Assembly: GCA_015057005.1 (NCBI GenBank)
Contig: SVFF01000011.1
Coordinates: 1-64,000, forward strand
Reading direction: 5' to 3'
Source: Lachnospiraceae bacterium
GTDB taxonomy: Bacteria > Bacillota > Clostridia > Lachnospirales > Lachnospiraceae
DNA length: 64,000 nt
A program made the position numbers and the translations under genes. Position 1 is the stretch's first letter. Each line of letters starts with the position of its first letter. The notes under the pieces were generated by a model. That model did no database searches and was not told where the DNA came from. It was given only the letters and a program-made list of their open reading frames with translations. Shown piece after piece: positions 16,322-23,843 of this stretch.

Positions 16322-17947
16322 ATGAAAAATATATTGATTGGTGGAGCGTGGCCATATGCTAATGGGTCTTTACATATTGGTCATATAGCTGCGTTATTAC
16401 CAGGTGATATTCTGGCGCGTTATTGGCGATCTAAAGGAGAAAATGTCTTTTATGTTTCTGGAAGTGACTGTCATGGAACTCCTATTACAATCAGAGCAAA
16501 GCAAGAAGGCATATCACCGGAAGAAATTTGTGAATTGCATCATGCGGAGTTTTGTGAAGTATTTCAAAAAATGGGCTTTTCTTATGACTGTTATACGAAA
16601 ACTTCTGATGAAAAGCACAAGGAATTTGTGAAAACATTTCATAAGAAATTATATGAAAGTCCCTATGTTAGTGAAAAGACAGTAAAGCAGGCATATTGCT
16701 CAAAATGTGAAAAAATCCTGACAGATCGTATGATTGTGGGAGCGTGTCCTGTATGTAAAGCACCTACCCGTGGTGATCAATGTGATGCATGTGGAGAGGT
16801 TTTGGATGTTGAAAACATTGTCGGTGCAAAGTGTGCCGAGTGTGGAACTGCTGTTGAATTTGGTGAAACAACACAGTTATTTTTATTGATTTCCAAACTC
16901 GAAAAGGAATTAAAAGATTTTCTTGCAGACCATCCAGGTTGGCGTAAAAATGCTGTTGCTTTTACTCGCAGATATATAGAGGAAGGCCTGAGAGACCGCG
17001 CGATTACCCGAGATTTGGAATGGGGAATCGACGTGCCTAAGGAAGGTTACGAAAACAAAAAAATCTATATTTGGGCAGAAAATGTACTGGGATATTTATC
17101 TGCCAGTAAGGTTGTAGCGGAACAGCGTGATATTCCAATAGAAGAGGTGTGGGGAGAAAATGCGAGACACTATTATGTCCATGGCAAGGACAATATTCCG
17201 TTCCACACAATCATATTACCTGCATTACTGATTGGAAATGGAGCAGGATGGCGCTTGCCGGATGATATAATTTCCAGTGAATATCTTACATTGGAAGGCA
17301 GGAAGATATCTACCAGTCAAAATTGGGCAATTTGGGCTAAGGATATTGTTGATCGATATAATCCGGATGCTATTCGCTATTTCTTTATTGCAAACGGTCC
17401 AGAGAAACGCGACACGGATTTTTCGTGGCATGAATTTTTAGAACGTAACAATTCTGAATTAGTTGGAGCGTATGGAAATTTGGTTAATCGTACATTAGCT
17501 TTTATTGCGAAATATATGAAGAATGAAATACCAAATGGTACGTTATCGGAGGAGATAGGGTCTATTATCAAAAAGGCTTATATCAGCGTAGGGGAAAAGA
17601 TTGAACGAGGTAATTTTAAAGATGCCCTAGATGAAATCTTCGAGATTGTAAGATATGGAAATAAATATTATGACGCTGAACAGCCTTGGATTACCAGAAA
17701 TACAGATTTGGAAAAGTGTCAAAATACATTGTTTAACTGTACGCAGTTGATTGCTAATCTGAGTATTCTTTTGCATCCATTTTTACCGTTCTCCTCAAGC
17801 AAAGTAGAGGATTGGTTATGTTTAGTGGATTGTTGGGAGATGCAAAGTGTACCATCAGGACTGAGCCTTCCTCATATTTCCATCTTGTTTGAGAGATTGG
17901 ATAAAAAGATCATAGAAGAAGAGTTAAAGAGATTAGAAAATAGTTAA
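16322..17947 (+). CDS. metG: Second-type methionyl-tRNA synthetase
   Basis: Start at ATG 16322 behind GGAGGT (16306-16311). The 541-residue enzyme attaches methionine to tRNA-Met. The HIGH motif is at 18-21 (GSLHIGH). The class I second motif is GRKISTSQNW (328-332), the K-x-S-T-S form seen in archaeal-like MetRS and not the usual KMSKS. Eight Cys in four CxxC pairs (126/129, 142/145, 154/157, 171/174) make the two zinc knuckles. The C-terminal EMAP/Trbp111 tRNA-binding domain is missing. It is the first gene of an accessory operon with transporters, likely under LytTR control, so a specialised rather than housekeeping role is likely. Confidence 0.9.
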   Translation: MKNILIGGAWPYANGSLHIGHIAALLPGDILARYWRSKGENVFYVSGSDCHGTPITIRAKQEGISPEEICELHHAEFCEVFQKMGFSYDCYTKTSDEKHKEFVKTFHKKLYESPYVSEKTVKQAYCSKCEKILTDRMIVGACPVCKAPTRGDQCDACGEVLDVENIVGAKCAECGTAVEFGETTQLFLLISKLEKELKDFLADHPGWRKNAVAFTRRYIEEGLRDRAITRDLEWGIDVPKEGYENKKIYIWAENVLGYLSASKVVAEQRDIPIEEVWGENARHYYVHGKDNIPFHTIILPALLIGNGAGWRLPDDIISSEYLTLEGRKISTSQNWAIWAKDIVDRYNPDAIRYFFIANGPEKRDTDFSWHEFLERNNSELVGAYGNLVNRTLAFIAKYMKNEIPNGTLSEEIGSIIKKAYISVGEKIERGNFKDALDEIFEIVRYGNKYYDAEQPWITRNTDLEKCQNTLFNCTQLIANLSILLHPFLPFSSSKVEDWLCLVDCWEMQSVPSGLSLPHISILFERLDKKIIEEELKRLENS

Positions 17948-17965
17948 TATGGGAGGTATAAATTT

Positions 17966-19261
17966 ATGAAAAAAATAATTACTTTAATATTATTAGTGTG
18001 TATTACGACATTGTCGTTTTGTGGCTGCGGAGCTTCAACTTCTTCTTTAACTGTATACGTAGTAGAGAGTGATGCTTTGTACAGAGAGGCTGTAATTGCG
18101 TTCCGAAAGGAAAATCCTGAGGTAAAGCTACAAGTGGTTTCGTTTGAGTCTTATAACGACATGAAAGAACAGATGAGTACTGAATTGATGAGTGGAAAAG
18201 GACCAGATGTTCTGTTATTGAATGGCTTTTATAATACTGGGGATACATTTAAGATGTCAGCTTCCGGCAATTTGTTAAAACTTGATGAACGAGTATCTTC
18301 ATTGGAGGATGGCGCGTATTTTACTACTGTATTAGAGGCTGGGAAAACAAACGGACATCAGTATTATCTGCCTTTTAGTTGGAACATTGTGCAAGCATAT
18401 TCTTCTCAAGATACAATTGCCGCAAAAGGCTACACGGATGATCTGTATGATGCTTATACTGAGGAGTCGATTGCCTTAGCGAATGATCAGAATATGGCCG
18501 TGTCCAGTATGCAGATTGGACGAAGCGGTGGACGAGCAGATATGTTGAATTATTTCTTTGAGGTCGCAGGCGTAGAATTGATCGACCGTGAAAACGGAGA
18601 ATTGAATGATGTAAAGGAAGCTGTGAAGAAGACAGCTGAATTTGTTAAAGTCCTCAACGACAATATGGAGAAAACCAGAGAGGTTTCGAAACGTTATGCC
18701 AATGATTTTGCGGGAGCAGTAGCGCACTTTACCTATCTGATGGAAGATTTTTCCTTTATGAACAATCTTCGTTATTATCAAACGGTGTATCCTAAGAGCG
18801 TCAATGAAGAAATGTATTTTGCGCCTTTCAAAAATTCGTCTGGTGGTATCACAGCTCAGGTTGTAGAGTATGGTGCCATCAATGCCAATACAAAGAATGA
18901 GGAACAGGCATGGGAACTGTTATGCTTCATCTTAGATTTTACTGGAAATATGAACTTCTCAAAGTATGATGAAAAATCTGTTTATTATGCACCCGTAAAT
19001 AAAACATCTTATGCAGCATATGTGGATGAGCTTGCTACACAGGATGCCCCTGGTCCTGGCGAGAAAGTCTCTTCTTTAGCAGAAGAGTGGGGACAGGTAT
19101 TGGAAGAATTGCCTTCAAAGGTAAACCGTGCAAGCCTTCCTAAGATTTCAATCGGTGAAATGGTACAGGAATGCATGAATCCTTATTTGACCGGAGCAGA
19201 TTCCTTTGACAGCTGTTATGAGACTCTGATGAAGCGTCTACAGACCTATCTGGCAGAGTAA
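17966..19261 (+). CDS. ABC-type solute-binding lipoprotein (family 1)
   Basis: A 431-residue extracellular lipoprotein with a signal segment ending in FCGCG, where C21 is the likely lipidated cysteine. The remaining sequence fits the sugar-type solute-binding fold (ESDALYREAVIAFRKENPEVKLQVVSF, then GKGPDVLLLNGFYNTG). It is followed by two matching permeases. The ligand cannot be read; oligosaccharide is usual for this family, but the AgrA-like control and MetRS neighbour are unusual for a sugar importer. Confidence 0.88.
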   Translation: MKKIITLILLVCITTLSFCGCGASTSSLTVYVVESDALYREAVIAFRKENPEVKLQVVSFESYNDMKEQMSTELMSGKGPDVLLLNGFYNTGDTFKMSASGNLLKLDERVSSLEDGAYFTTVLEAGKTNGHQYYLPFSWNIVQAYSSQDTIAAKGYTDDLYDAYTEESIALANDQNMAVSSMQIGRSGGRADMLNYFFEVAGVELIDRENGELNDVKEAVKKTAEFVKVLNDNMEKTREVSKRYANDFAGAVAHFTYLMEDFSFMNNLRYYQTVYPKSVNEEMYFAPFKNSSGGITAQVVEYGAINANTKNEEQAWELLCFILDFTGNMNFSKYDEKSVYYAPVNKTSYAAYVDELATQDAPGPGEKVSSLAEEWGQVLEELPSKVNRASLPKISIGEMVQECMNPYLTGADSFDSCYETLMKRLQTYLAE

Positions 19262-19277
19262 AAACGAGGAACAATGA

Positions 19278-19316
19278 AAGTATACTGGGAGAGTGTTGCT
19301 CTCCCAGTATATACTT
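19278..19316 (+). other. Intercistronic hairpin after the binding-protein gene
   Basis: A 15-16 bp stem (GTATACTGGGAGAG against its complement, loop TGTTG) with no T-run. Such hairpins after binding-protein genes often stabilise the upstream message and give more binding protein than permease. Confidence 0.7.
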
Positions 19317-19346
19317 AGCGAGAAATGTTAGTGGATGGAGGTGCCT

Positions 19347-20138
19347 ATGAAAGAATCTAAAAAACTTACAAAAGAACAGGAAAAGTTACGGTTCATAACG
19401 CCTGGATTAGTAGGTCTTTTGATATTTTATTTATTACCCCTTTGCTACTGCGCTCTGTTTTCTTTCAGCGCAACCTCCGGACGTTTCAGTTTTGATGGAG
19501 TGAAGAACTATGAGTCACTACTGGAATCCGGAACTTTTCGGATGGCTCTGGGTAATACATACTTTTTAATGGCTACCTTTCTGTTGGTACTTTATTTGTT
19601 GACTATCCTGCTGGTGTATTTTTTGGATACTTCTAAAGGGACTCTGGGCGTGCTGTTGATCAGTGCACTTCCCATGTTGTTGCCGCCCACGTTGATTACT
19701 AAATGTCTGCAGGAATTGAATCTACCGCCCAGACTAGCTCTACTTGCAATCTTTATGTGGAAATATCTGGGATTCCATGTGCTGCTCCTTAAGGTGGTGG
19801 AAATGACCATGCGGAAGGAATGGATTGAGGCGGCAGTGCTTGATCGGGGTACTAAGTGGCAGATATTCACCAGAATTGTATGGCAGTATCTGTGGCCCTA
19901 TCAACGGTTTCTTTTGATTTTTGATGTGATTTGTTTTTTCCGGCTATTTCGGGAGAACTACTTGCTCTATGGTGCGTATCCGCCAGATCAGGTCTACACC
20001 ATTTCCCACTTTTTCTTTAATAATTTTCAGAACCTGAATTATCAGCGGTTGTCCTCGGCTGCCATGTTGGCACTTGTACCGGTGTTGTTATTAAATGTGA
20101 TCCTTTTGAAAGTAGGTGGAAGGCATGAAATGGTATAA
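19347..20138 (+). CDS. Sugar-type ABC permease, MalF-like
   Basis: Start at ATG 19347 behind GGAGGT; the upstream in-frame ATG overlaps that site. The 263-residue protein has six hydrophobic segments and the permease EAA loop (EWIEAAVLDRGTKWQIF) that docks the ATPase. It overlaps the next permease gene by 14 bases and follows its binding protein. No ATP-binding subunit is encoded in the operon, so it must borrow a shared ATPase (as MsmX-type systems do) or the ATPase has been lost. Confidence 0.88.
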   Translation: MKESKKLTKEQEKLRFITPGLVGLLIFYLLPLCYCALFSFSATSGRFSFDGVKNYESLLESGTFRMALGNTYFLMATFLLVLYLLTILLVYFLDTSKGTLGVLLISALPMLLPPTLITKCLQELNLPPRLALLAIFMWKYLGFHVLLLKVVEMTMRKEWIEAAVLDRGTKWQIFTRIVWQYLWPYQRFLLIFDVICFFRLFRENYLLYGAYPPDQVYTISHFFFNNFQNLNYQRLSSAAMLALVPVLLLNVILLKVGGRHEMV

Positions 20139-20922
20139 ATCATCTGGAATCATCAGAGGAAGCCTGTTGTTGCTATTGAGCCTGTTTGTGACAACACCTC
20201 TTGCGATGGTGCTGATGGGTTCCTTGGAGAGTCCTGTTTCCTATCGGACTAATAATGTGTTTACTTTTATGAAACGGTACCTGTCGCTGGATCAATATAA
20301 AAATATCCTGTTCCACGATTTGGAGTATTGGGCGGCATTCTGGAATACTGTACTGTTGACTTTGCCCACAGTAGTCTTGGCAATCGGTATTGGAGCCCTT
20401 GCAGCTTTTGGACTGAGGATAATCAACAAGAAATTAAGTGGAGTTCTTTTGATGGTGTACGCAATCCTTTCTACTCTTCCCGCTCAGGTTTTGTTGGTTC
20501 CACATTTAGTGGTGCTTTCAAGTTTATTTCTTACAGGCACCCGGCTGGCGGTAATATTGGTAGGATGCTGCAGTCCCTGGTACGTGTTTTTCCTCCATCG
20601 GTTGTGTGTGCGCATCCCGGAGGAAGAATTTGAGGCAGCCCGCTTGGAGGGCGCAAGTGAACGTGAAGTTTTCACCCACATTGCTCTGCCACAGATGCGC
20701 ACGGGCATCATGGTCTTTGCAATCGTAATCGCTGCTGATTTGTGGGGGATGGTGGAAGAACCATTGATCTACATACAGGATGCTGCAAAATATCCTTTAT
20801 CGGTACTTTTTCAGGAGATGGGAGAGAGCATTTCCTTTGCAGGAGTGCTGGTGTTTTCTTTGCCAGTGCTGGTAATCCTTATTAGTGGTGTGCTGAATGC
20901 AGTACGGAGCGAAGAACGATAA
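20125..20922 (+). CDS. Sugar-type ABC permease, MalG-like
   Basis: A 265-residue partner permease starting at ATG 20125, inside the end of the previous gene. It has six hydrophobic segments and the EAA motif EEEFEAARLEGASEREVF, longer and more conserved than in the first permease. The pair forms the channel for the lipoprotein-delivered substrate. Confidence 0.88.
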   Translation: MKWYKSSGIIRGSLLLLLSLFVTTPLAMVLMGSLESPVSYRTNNVFTFMKRYLSLDQYKNILFHDLEYWAAFWNTVLLTLPTVVLAIGIGALAAFGLRIINKKLSGVLLMVYAILSTLPAQVLLVPHLVVLSSLFLTGTRLAVILVGCCSPWYVFFLHRLCVRIPEEEFEAARLEGASEREVFTHIALPQMRTGIMVFAIVIAADLWGMVEEPLIYIQDAAKYPLSVLFQEMGESISFAGVLVFSLPVLVILISGVLNAVRSEER

Positions 20923-20939
20923 TTAAGGAGGAACAGAAT

Positions 20940-22034
20940 ATGGAGAATGTTATTGTTATTTTGGAAAAAATCTGGATGGCCATTACAGTAGTGTTTCGAT
21001 TTTTGAAGAGTAAATTTGGACTGATCATTCTGGTAGTGCTGGCAATTGTGGGAGGATTTACATACTTATCTTATCGGAATTATATAAAAAATCTGCCGAT
21101 AGTCACGCTGACTTCTAGTGTAAACAATGCAATCAGAACCCAGATGGAGACTACCGGTACCCTATATTACAATGAGGTATTAGAGGTGTCTTTGCCTCAG
21201 GGGTGTCATGTAGAGGAAGTGTTTGTGGGCGAAGGTGATGCTGTGGAAACTGATATGCCTTTACTTCGTATGAAGGTAGCAGATTTACAGGTGGCTCGTT
21301 TGAACAAGCAGCTGCAGATAGAGGCCTTGGAGGAAGTAGAGGAAGTGGGCGGTACTGAAGGCGAGCTGGCTTACTGGAAGAAGGAACTTTTACTGGAAGA
21401 AGTGTCTGTGCTGGAAGAATTGATTAAAGCAGAGGGTGTTGTGAAAGCAGAAGGATTGCCGGAAACAGAGTCGAATTCTGCTGGTGAAGAAACGACTATA
21501 AATCCGGTCCGCATAATAAAGCAGGCGTATAAAAAAGGTGATCTGACCAGTCCCGATGTGCCCATAACGATGGGCCTGCCTGAGGGCGGCTGTTACTTGG
21601 AGTGGCAGATAAGTGCCAAGGATTACAAAGATTATAAAGGTACAGCCTGTATCCGCACTCAGAAGGAAAATCTGACTTGGGAAGCTCCGAAATTTGCAAA
21701 TGGTGTCTATATCTACCGAAGCTTGGTGGACACACCAGAGAAATTTGTCCATGGTGAACAGATTAAAATTGAACTGAACTACGTCAGCGAAAGCCATAAA
21801 GCGGTATTGCCCAGAGCCTGCATCCGAACCGACGCAGATGGTTCTACCTATGTGTATCAGGTGGACACCAGGACACGCAATTACGGAGAAGAACAATACG
21901 TTAGGAAGCTTGGTGTTACCATTATAGAACAAGATGACATCAATGTAGCGATAAAAGGTAGTGTTTATGATGTTGTATTGGGAAGCTTCCAGCAGTTGCA
22001 GGATTTGATGACCGTGATAGTGATTAGTGAGTAG
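20940..22034 (+). CDS. HlyD-like membrane-fusion/adaptor protein
   Basis: A 364-residue protein with one membrane segment (about 26-46) and an extracellular part. The barrel-sandwich halves read TGTLYYNEVLEVSLPQG and VEEVFVGEGDAVETDMPLLRM, the lipoyl-like hairpin of RND/HlyD/MacA adaptors, followed by a helical segment rich in Glu. Such proteins link transporters to export. Its presence in an operon of importer-like genes is odd. The stop is 20 bases before a micro-ORF with a good ribosome binding site. Confidence 0.75.
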   Translation: MENVIVILEKIWMAITVVFRFLKSKFGLIILVVLAIVGGFTYLSYRNYIKNLPIVTLTSSVNNAIRTQMETTGTLYYNEVLEVSLPQGCHVEEVFVGEGDAVETDMPLLRMKVADLQVARLNKQLQIEALEEVEEVGGTEGELAYWKKELLLEEVSVLEELIKAEGVVKAEGLPETESNSAGEETTINPVRIIKQAYKKGDLTSPDVPITMGLPEGGCYLEWQISAKDYKDYKGTACIRTQKENLTWEAPKFANGVYIYRSLVDTPEKFVHGEQIKIELNYVSESHKAVLPRACIRTDADGSTYVYQVDTRTRNYGEEQYVRKLGVTIIEQDDINVAIKGSVYDVVLGSFQQLQDLMTVIVISE

Positions 22035-22053
22035 TTTGGAGGCGAGAAAATAA

Positions 22054-22131
22054 ATGCTTATAAATATGCGTAATTTAATCAGTCTCCTTAGTTGTGAAAT
22101 ATTCAAGGTAAATACACAGGATGTTCATTAA
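22054..22131 (+). CDS. Micro-ORF after the adaptor gene
   Basis: ATG 22054 is nine bases after GGAGGCG (22038-22044) and encodes 25 residues beginning MLINMRNLISLLSCEIFK. The strong ribosome binding site favours translation. It could be a small peptide, or the first residues of an ABC ATPase gene (which often begin MLI-x-x-x-N-L) cut short by a deletion, which would explain the missing ATPase of this operon. Confidence 0.4.
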   Translation: MLINMRNLISLLSCEIFKVNTQDVH

Positions 22132-22372
22132 CTTCCTGAGAAGAGTTGATGAAAGATTTTCTGTAAATGAAGAAGAAATTAGTTTAACACATCTGTATTT
22201 AATGCATCTCTATCGTCAGAACACCGCCGATGATGTGCGCGCGAAAATTAACGAGATCAGCGCAGATAATGACTTCCTTGAAATGTGCGACTATTATGAT
22301 ATGTATGTGATGCCAAATGGTATGGGCAGTTTTAGGCGTGCAGGAATATTCGCAGTAGCCGAAAAATCGTAA
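22121..22372 (+). CDS. Hypothetical protein, possibly a gene fragment
   Basis: An 83-residue frame with no clear ribosome binding site, overlapping the end of the micro-ORF. The sequence (HLYLMHLYRQNTADDVRA, EMCDYYDMYVMPNGMGS) looks like real protein, yet I recognise no family. It may be the C-terminal end of a decayed gene in a rearranged segment. Confidence 0.4.
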   Translation: MFINFLRRVDERFSVNEEEISLTHLYLMHLYRQNTADDVRAKINEISADNDFLEMCDYYDMYVMPNGMGSFRRAGIFAVAEKS

Positions 22373-22463
22373 GTAAAAATCCATTTTCTATAACCGATTT
22401 CAAATAATGTTTTTATGTAATTTGTATATTAAATTATAATGGTCAAAGGAGATTTCCGATACA

Positions 22464-23012
22464 ATGAAATATTTAATTCCTTTTCAATTGAGAAATAAAG
22501 AAAATAACATAGTCATTGAATATAATAAAATGAAAAATGCTATGGAATCCGGTTTTGAAGCTTTAAACGTTCCGTTTGATGTTAACCAGTGTATCGGTTA
22601 CCCAATGATACATGCATATTTTGATAATATGAATTTAAATGGTTATAAAAGATATTGCGGATGGATTCAACTTCTTCGAAAAGAAGAATATAATACTGTT
22701 AACCAAAAAGAAACAGTAATTACCACATATGAAATAGATTACTGTGCGCCAATAAAACCTTATTTTTGTATCGGATTTCCTGCTGAATTATTTGATGCAC
22801 CCTGCAATAATTTGGGCAAAAATGAAAAGCTTATATGGACTGCCTATACATACCTTGTAGATCCTCCTTCAAGAATGAATGATAATCAAATGATTTTTTT
22901 GGCAGGCTTCTCGTGGGGATATACTGAAAGTATTAATGGTGTAGAAAGTATTTTAGACCTTAATATATTGAGCGAAGAAGATTGGAAAATGCATCAAAAA
23001 TATATTTTATAG
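22464..23012 (+). CDS. Hypothetical protein
   Basis: A 182-residue, AT-rich gene with AAAGGAG (22445-22451) before ATG 22464. The sequence has several aromatic residues and scattered cysteines. No membrane segment, signal or family motif is recognised. It stands alone, with no close partner gene. Confidence 0.6.
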   Translation: MKYLIPFQLRNKENNIVIEYNKMKNAMESGFEALNVPFDVNQCIGYPMIHAYFDNMNLNGYKRYCGWIQLLRKEEYNTVNQKETVITTYEIDYCAPIKPYFCIGFPAELFDAPCNNLGKNEKLIWTAYTYLVDPPSRMNDNQMIFLAGFSWGYTESINGVESILDLNILSEEDWKMHQKYIL

Positions 23013-23129
23013 AATGTATGTAATGCAGATAACTTGAAAGCAACAAGAACTTTCATTTTATTGGAGTGACAAATCTCAAGTTTGCGCATAAGTTATAGGT
23101 CGATAAATGCATGAATGGAGGATGTAATA

Positions 23130-23246
23130 TTGTTAGGTGCTTATATTTCTTTCTCTGTAATTTTTAATATTGTGCGTGCTATTGTTGAATTTGCGGCAAT
23201 GATTTTGGTAATCTTTGCCTGCATCAAATATTTGCGGAACAAGTAG
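23130..23246 (+). CDS. 38-residue single-helix membrane protein (TTG start)
   Basis: TTG 23130 lies seven bases after GGAGGA (23117-23122) and encodes 38 residues, almost one hydrophobic helix (ISFSVIFNIVRAIVEFAAMI, then LVIFACIKYL) with an RNK end. The stop codon is the first triplet of a TAGTCTGAT repeat. The shape is that of a small membrane peptide, for example a toxin or regulator, but none is assigned. Confidence 0.5.
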   Translation: MLGAYISFSVIFNIVRAIVEFAAMILVIFACIKYLRNK

Positions 23247-23304
23247 TCTGATATTGTGATTGGGAAGGAACATGTTTGAAAAACTTCAATTCATCTGCCA
23301 AGTT
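23244..23304 (+). repeat. Dispersed hairpin repeat, diverged copy
   Basis: TAGTCTGAT at 23244-23252 and AATTCATCTGCCAAGTT at 23288-23304 match the two ends of the complete copy at 13289-13340; the left arm has been lost. Confidence 0.5.
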
Positions 23305-23431
23305 TGTTTATATACTCATAGCATGTTTATCTGTTTTTTGTGCAAAATTTAATATTAAAATATCGTATTATACAAGAGGTCCTATTCTACAGTTATGTAG
23401 TCTGGGATCTCTTATTTTGGTATTGGTATAT

Positions 23432-23554
23432 GAAGGCGAAGTTCGTGAATATGGCAGTGCTGAATACGGCGTGAATTCAGACATGTTCACAGCTGCCCAA
23501 GACCGTGGGGATGTAAAAATAATCGTGAATGGTCACGACCACATCAATAATTGA
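23432..23554 (+). pseudogene. Remnant of a metallophosphoesterase
   Basis: In the frame ending at 23554, residues read EGEVREYGSAEYGVNSDMF, then GDVKIIVNGHDHINN. GHDH-x-N is the conserved metal-binding end of calcineurin-like phosphatases. The upstream part of the frame looks unrelated and no start or other motifs remain, so only a fragment survives, fused to foreign sequence. Confidence 0.7.
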
Positions 23555-23752
23555 TTATTTTGGCATTAAGCTATCTTTGGTCAACTCCTTGCGCAGATAG
23601 ATGATGCCCAAGTCACCGTTGTTCATACGGATCAGGGTGGCAGACATAATATTCTGGGCCTTTTCATCTTTTTCGATAAGCACCTGGCGCTCTGACCAGG
23701 TTTCACCTTCGTCGTGGGAGATACATGCAGAGATGTGGGCAGTGCCGTGATC
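23555..23752 (-). pseudogene. Remnant of a sialidase/BNR-repeat protein
   Basis: Minus-strand frame from about 23752 to the stop TAA at 23557-23555. It reads GTAHISACISHDEGETW, then SERQVLIEKDEKAQNIMSATLIR in pieces, with the Asp-box S-x-D-x-G-x-T-W characteristic of sialidase beta-propellers. A TAG lies upstream in frame and no start exists. The fragment abuts the metallophosphoesterase remnant exactly, so an old junction is visible. Confidence 0.65.
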
Positions 23753-23802
23753 CTCCTATTGCTGTTGATATGATTTCTTTGAAATAGAAATAGCTCAAAA
23801 TA

Positions 23803-23838
23803 GAGGAGGTTGTAGTTCATGCAAACTACAACCTCCTC
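23803..23838 (-). terminator. Terminator of the DUF4965 gene
   Basis: A perfect 15-bp stem (GAGGAGGTTGTAGTT, six-base loop) lies directly after the minus-strand stop codon at 23844. On the minus strand it runs into TATTTTG. Symmetric enough to act on both strands. Confidence 0.85.
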
Positions 23839-23843
23839 CATTA

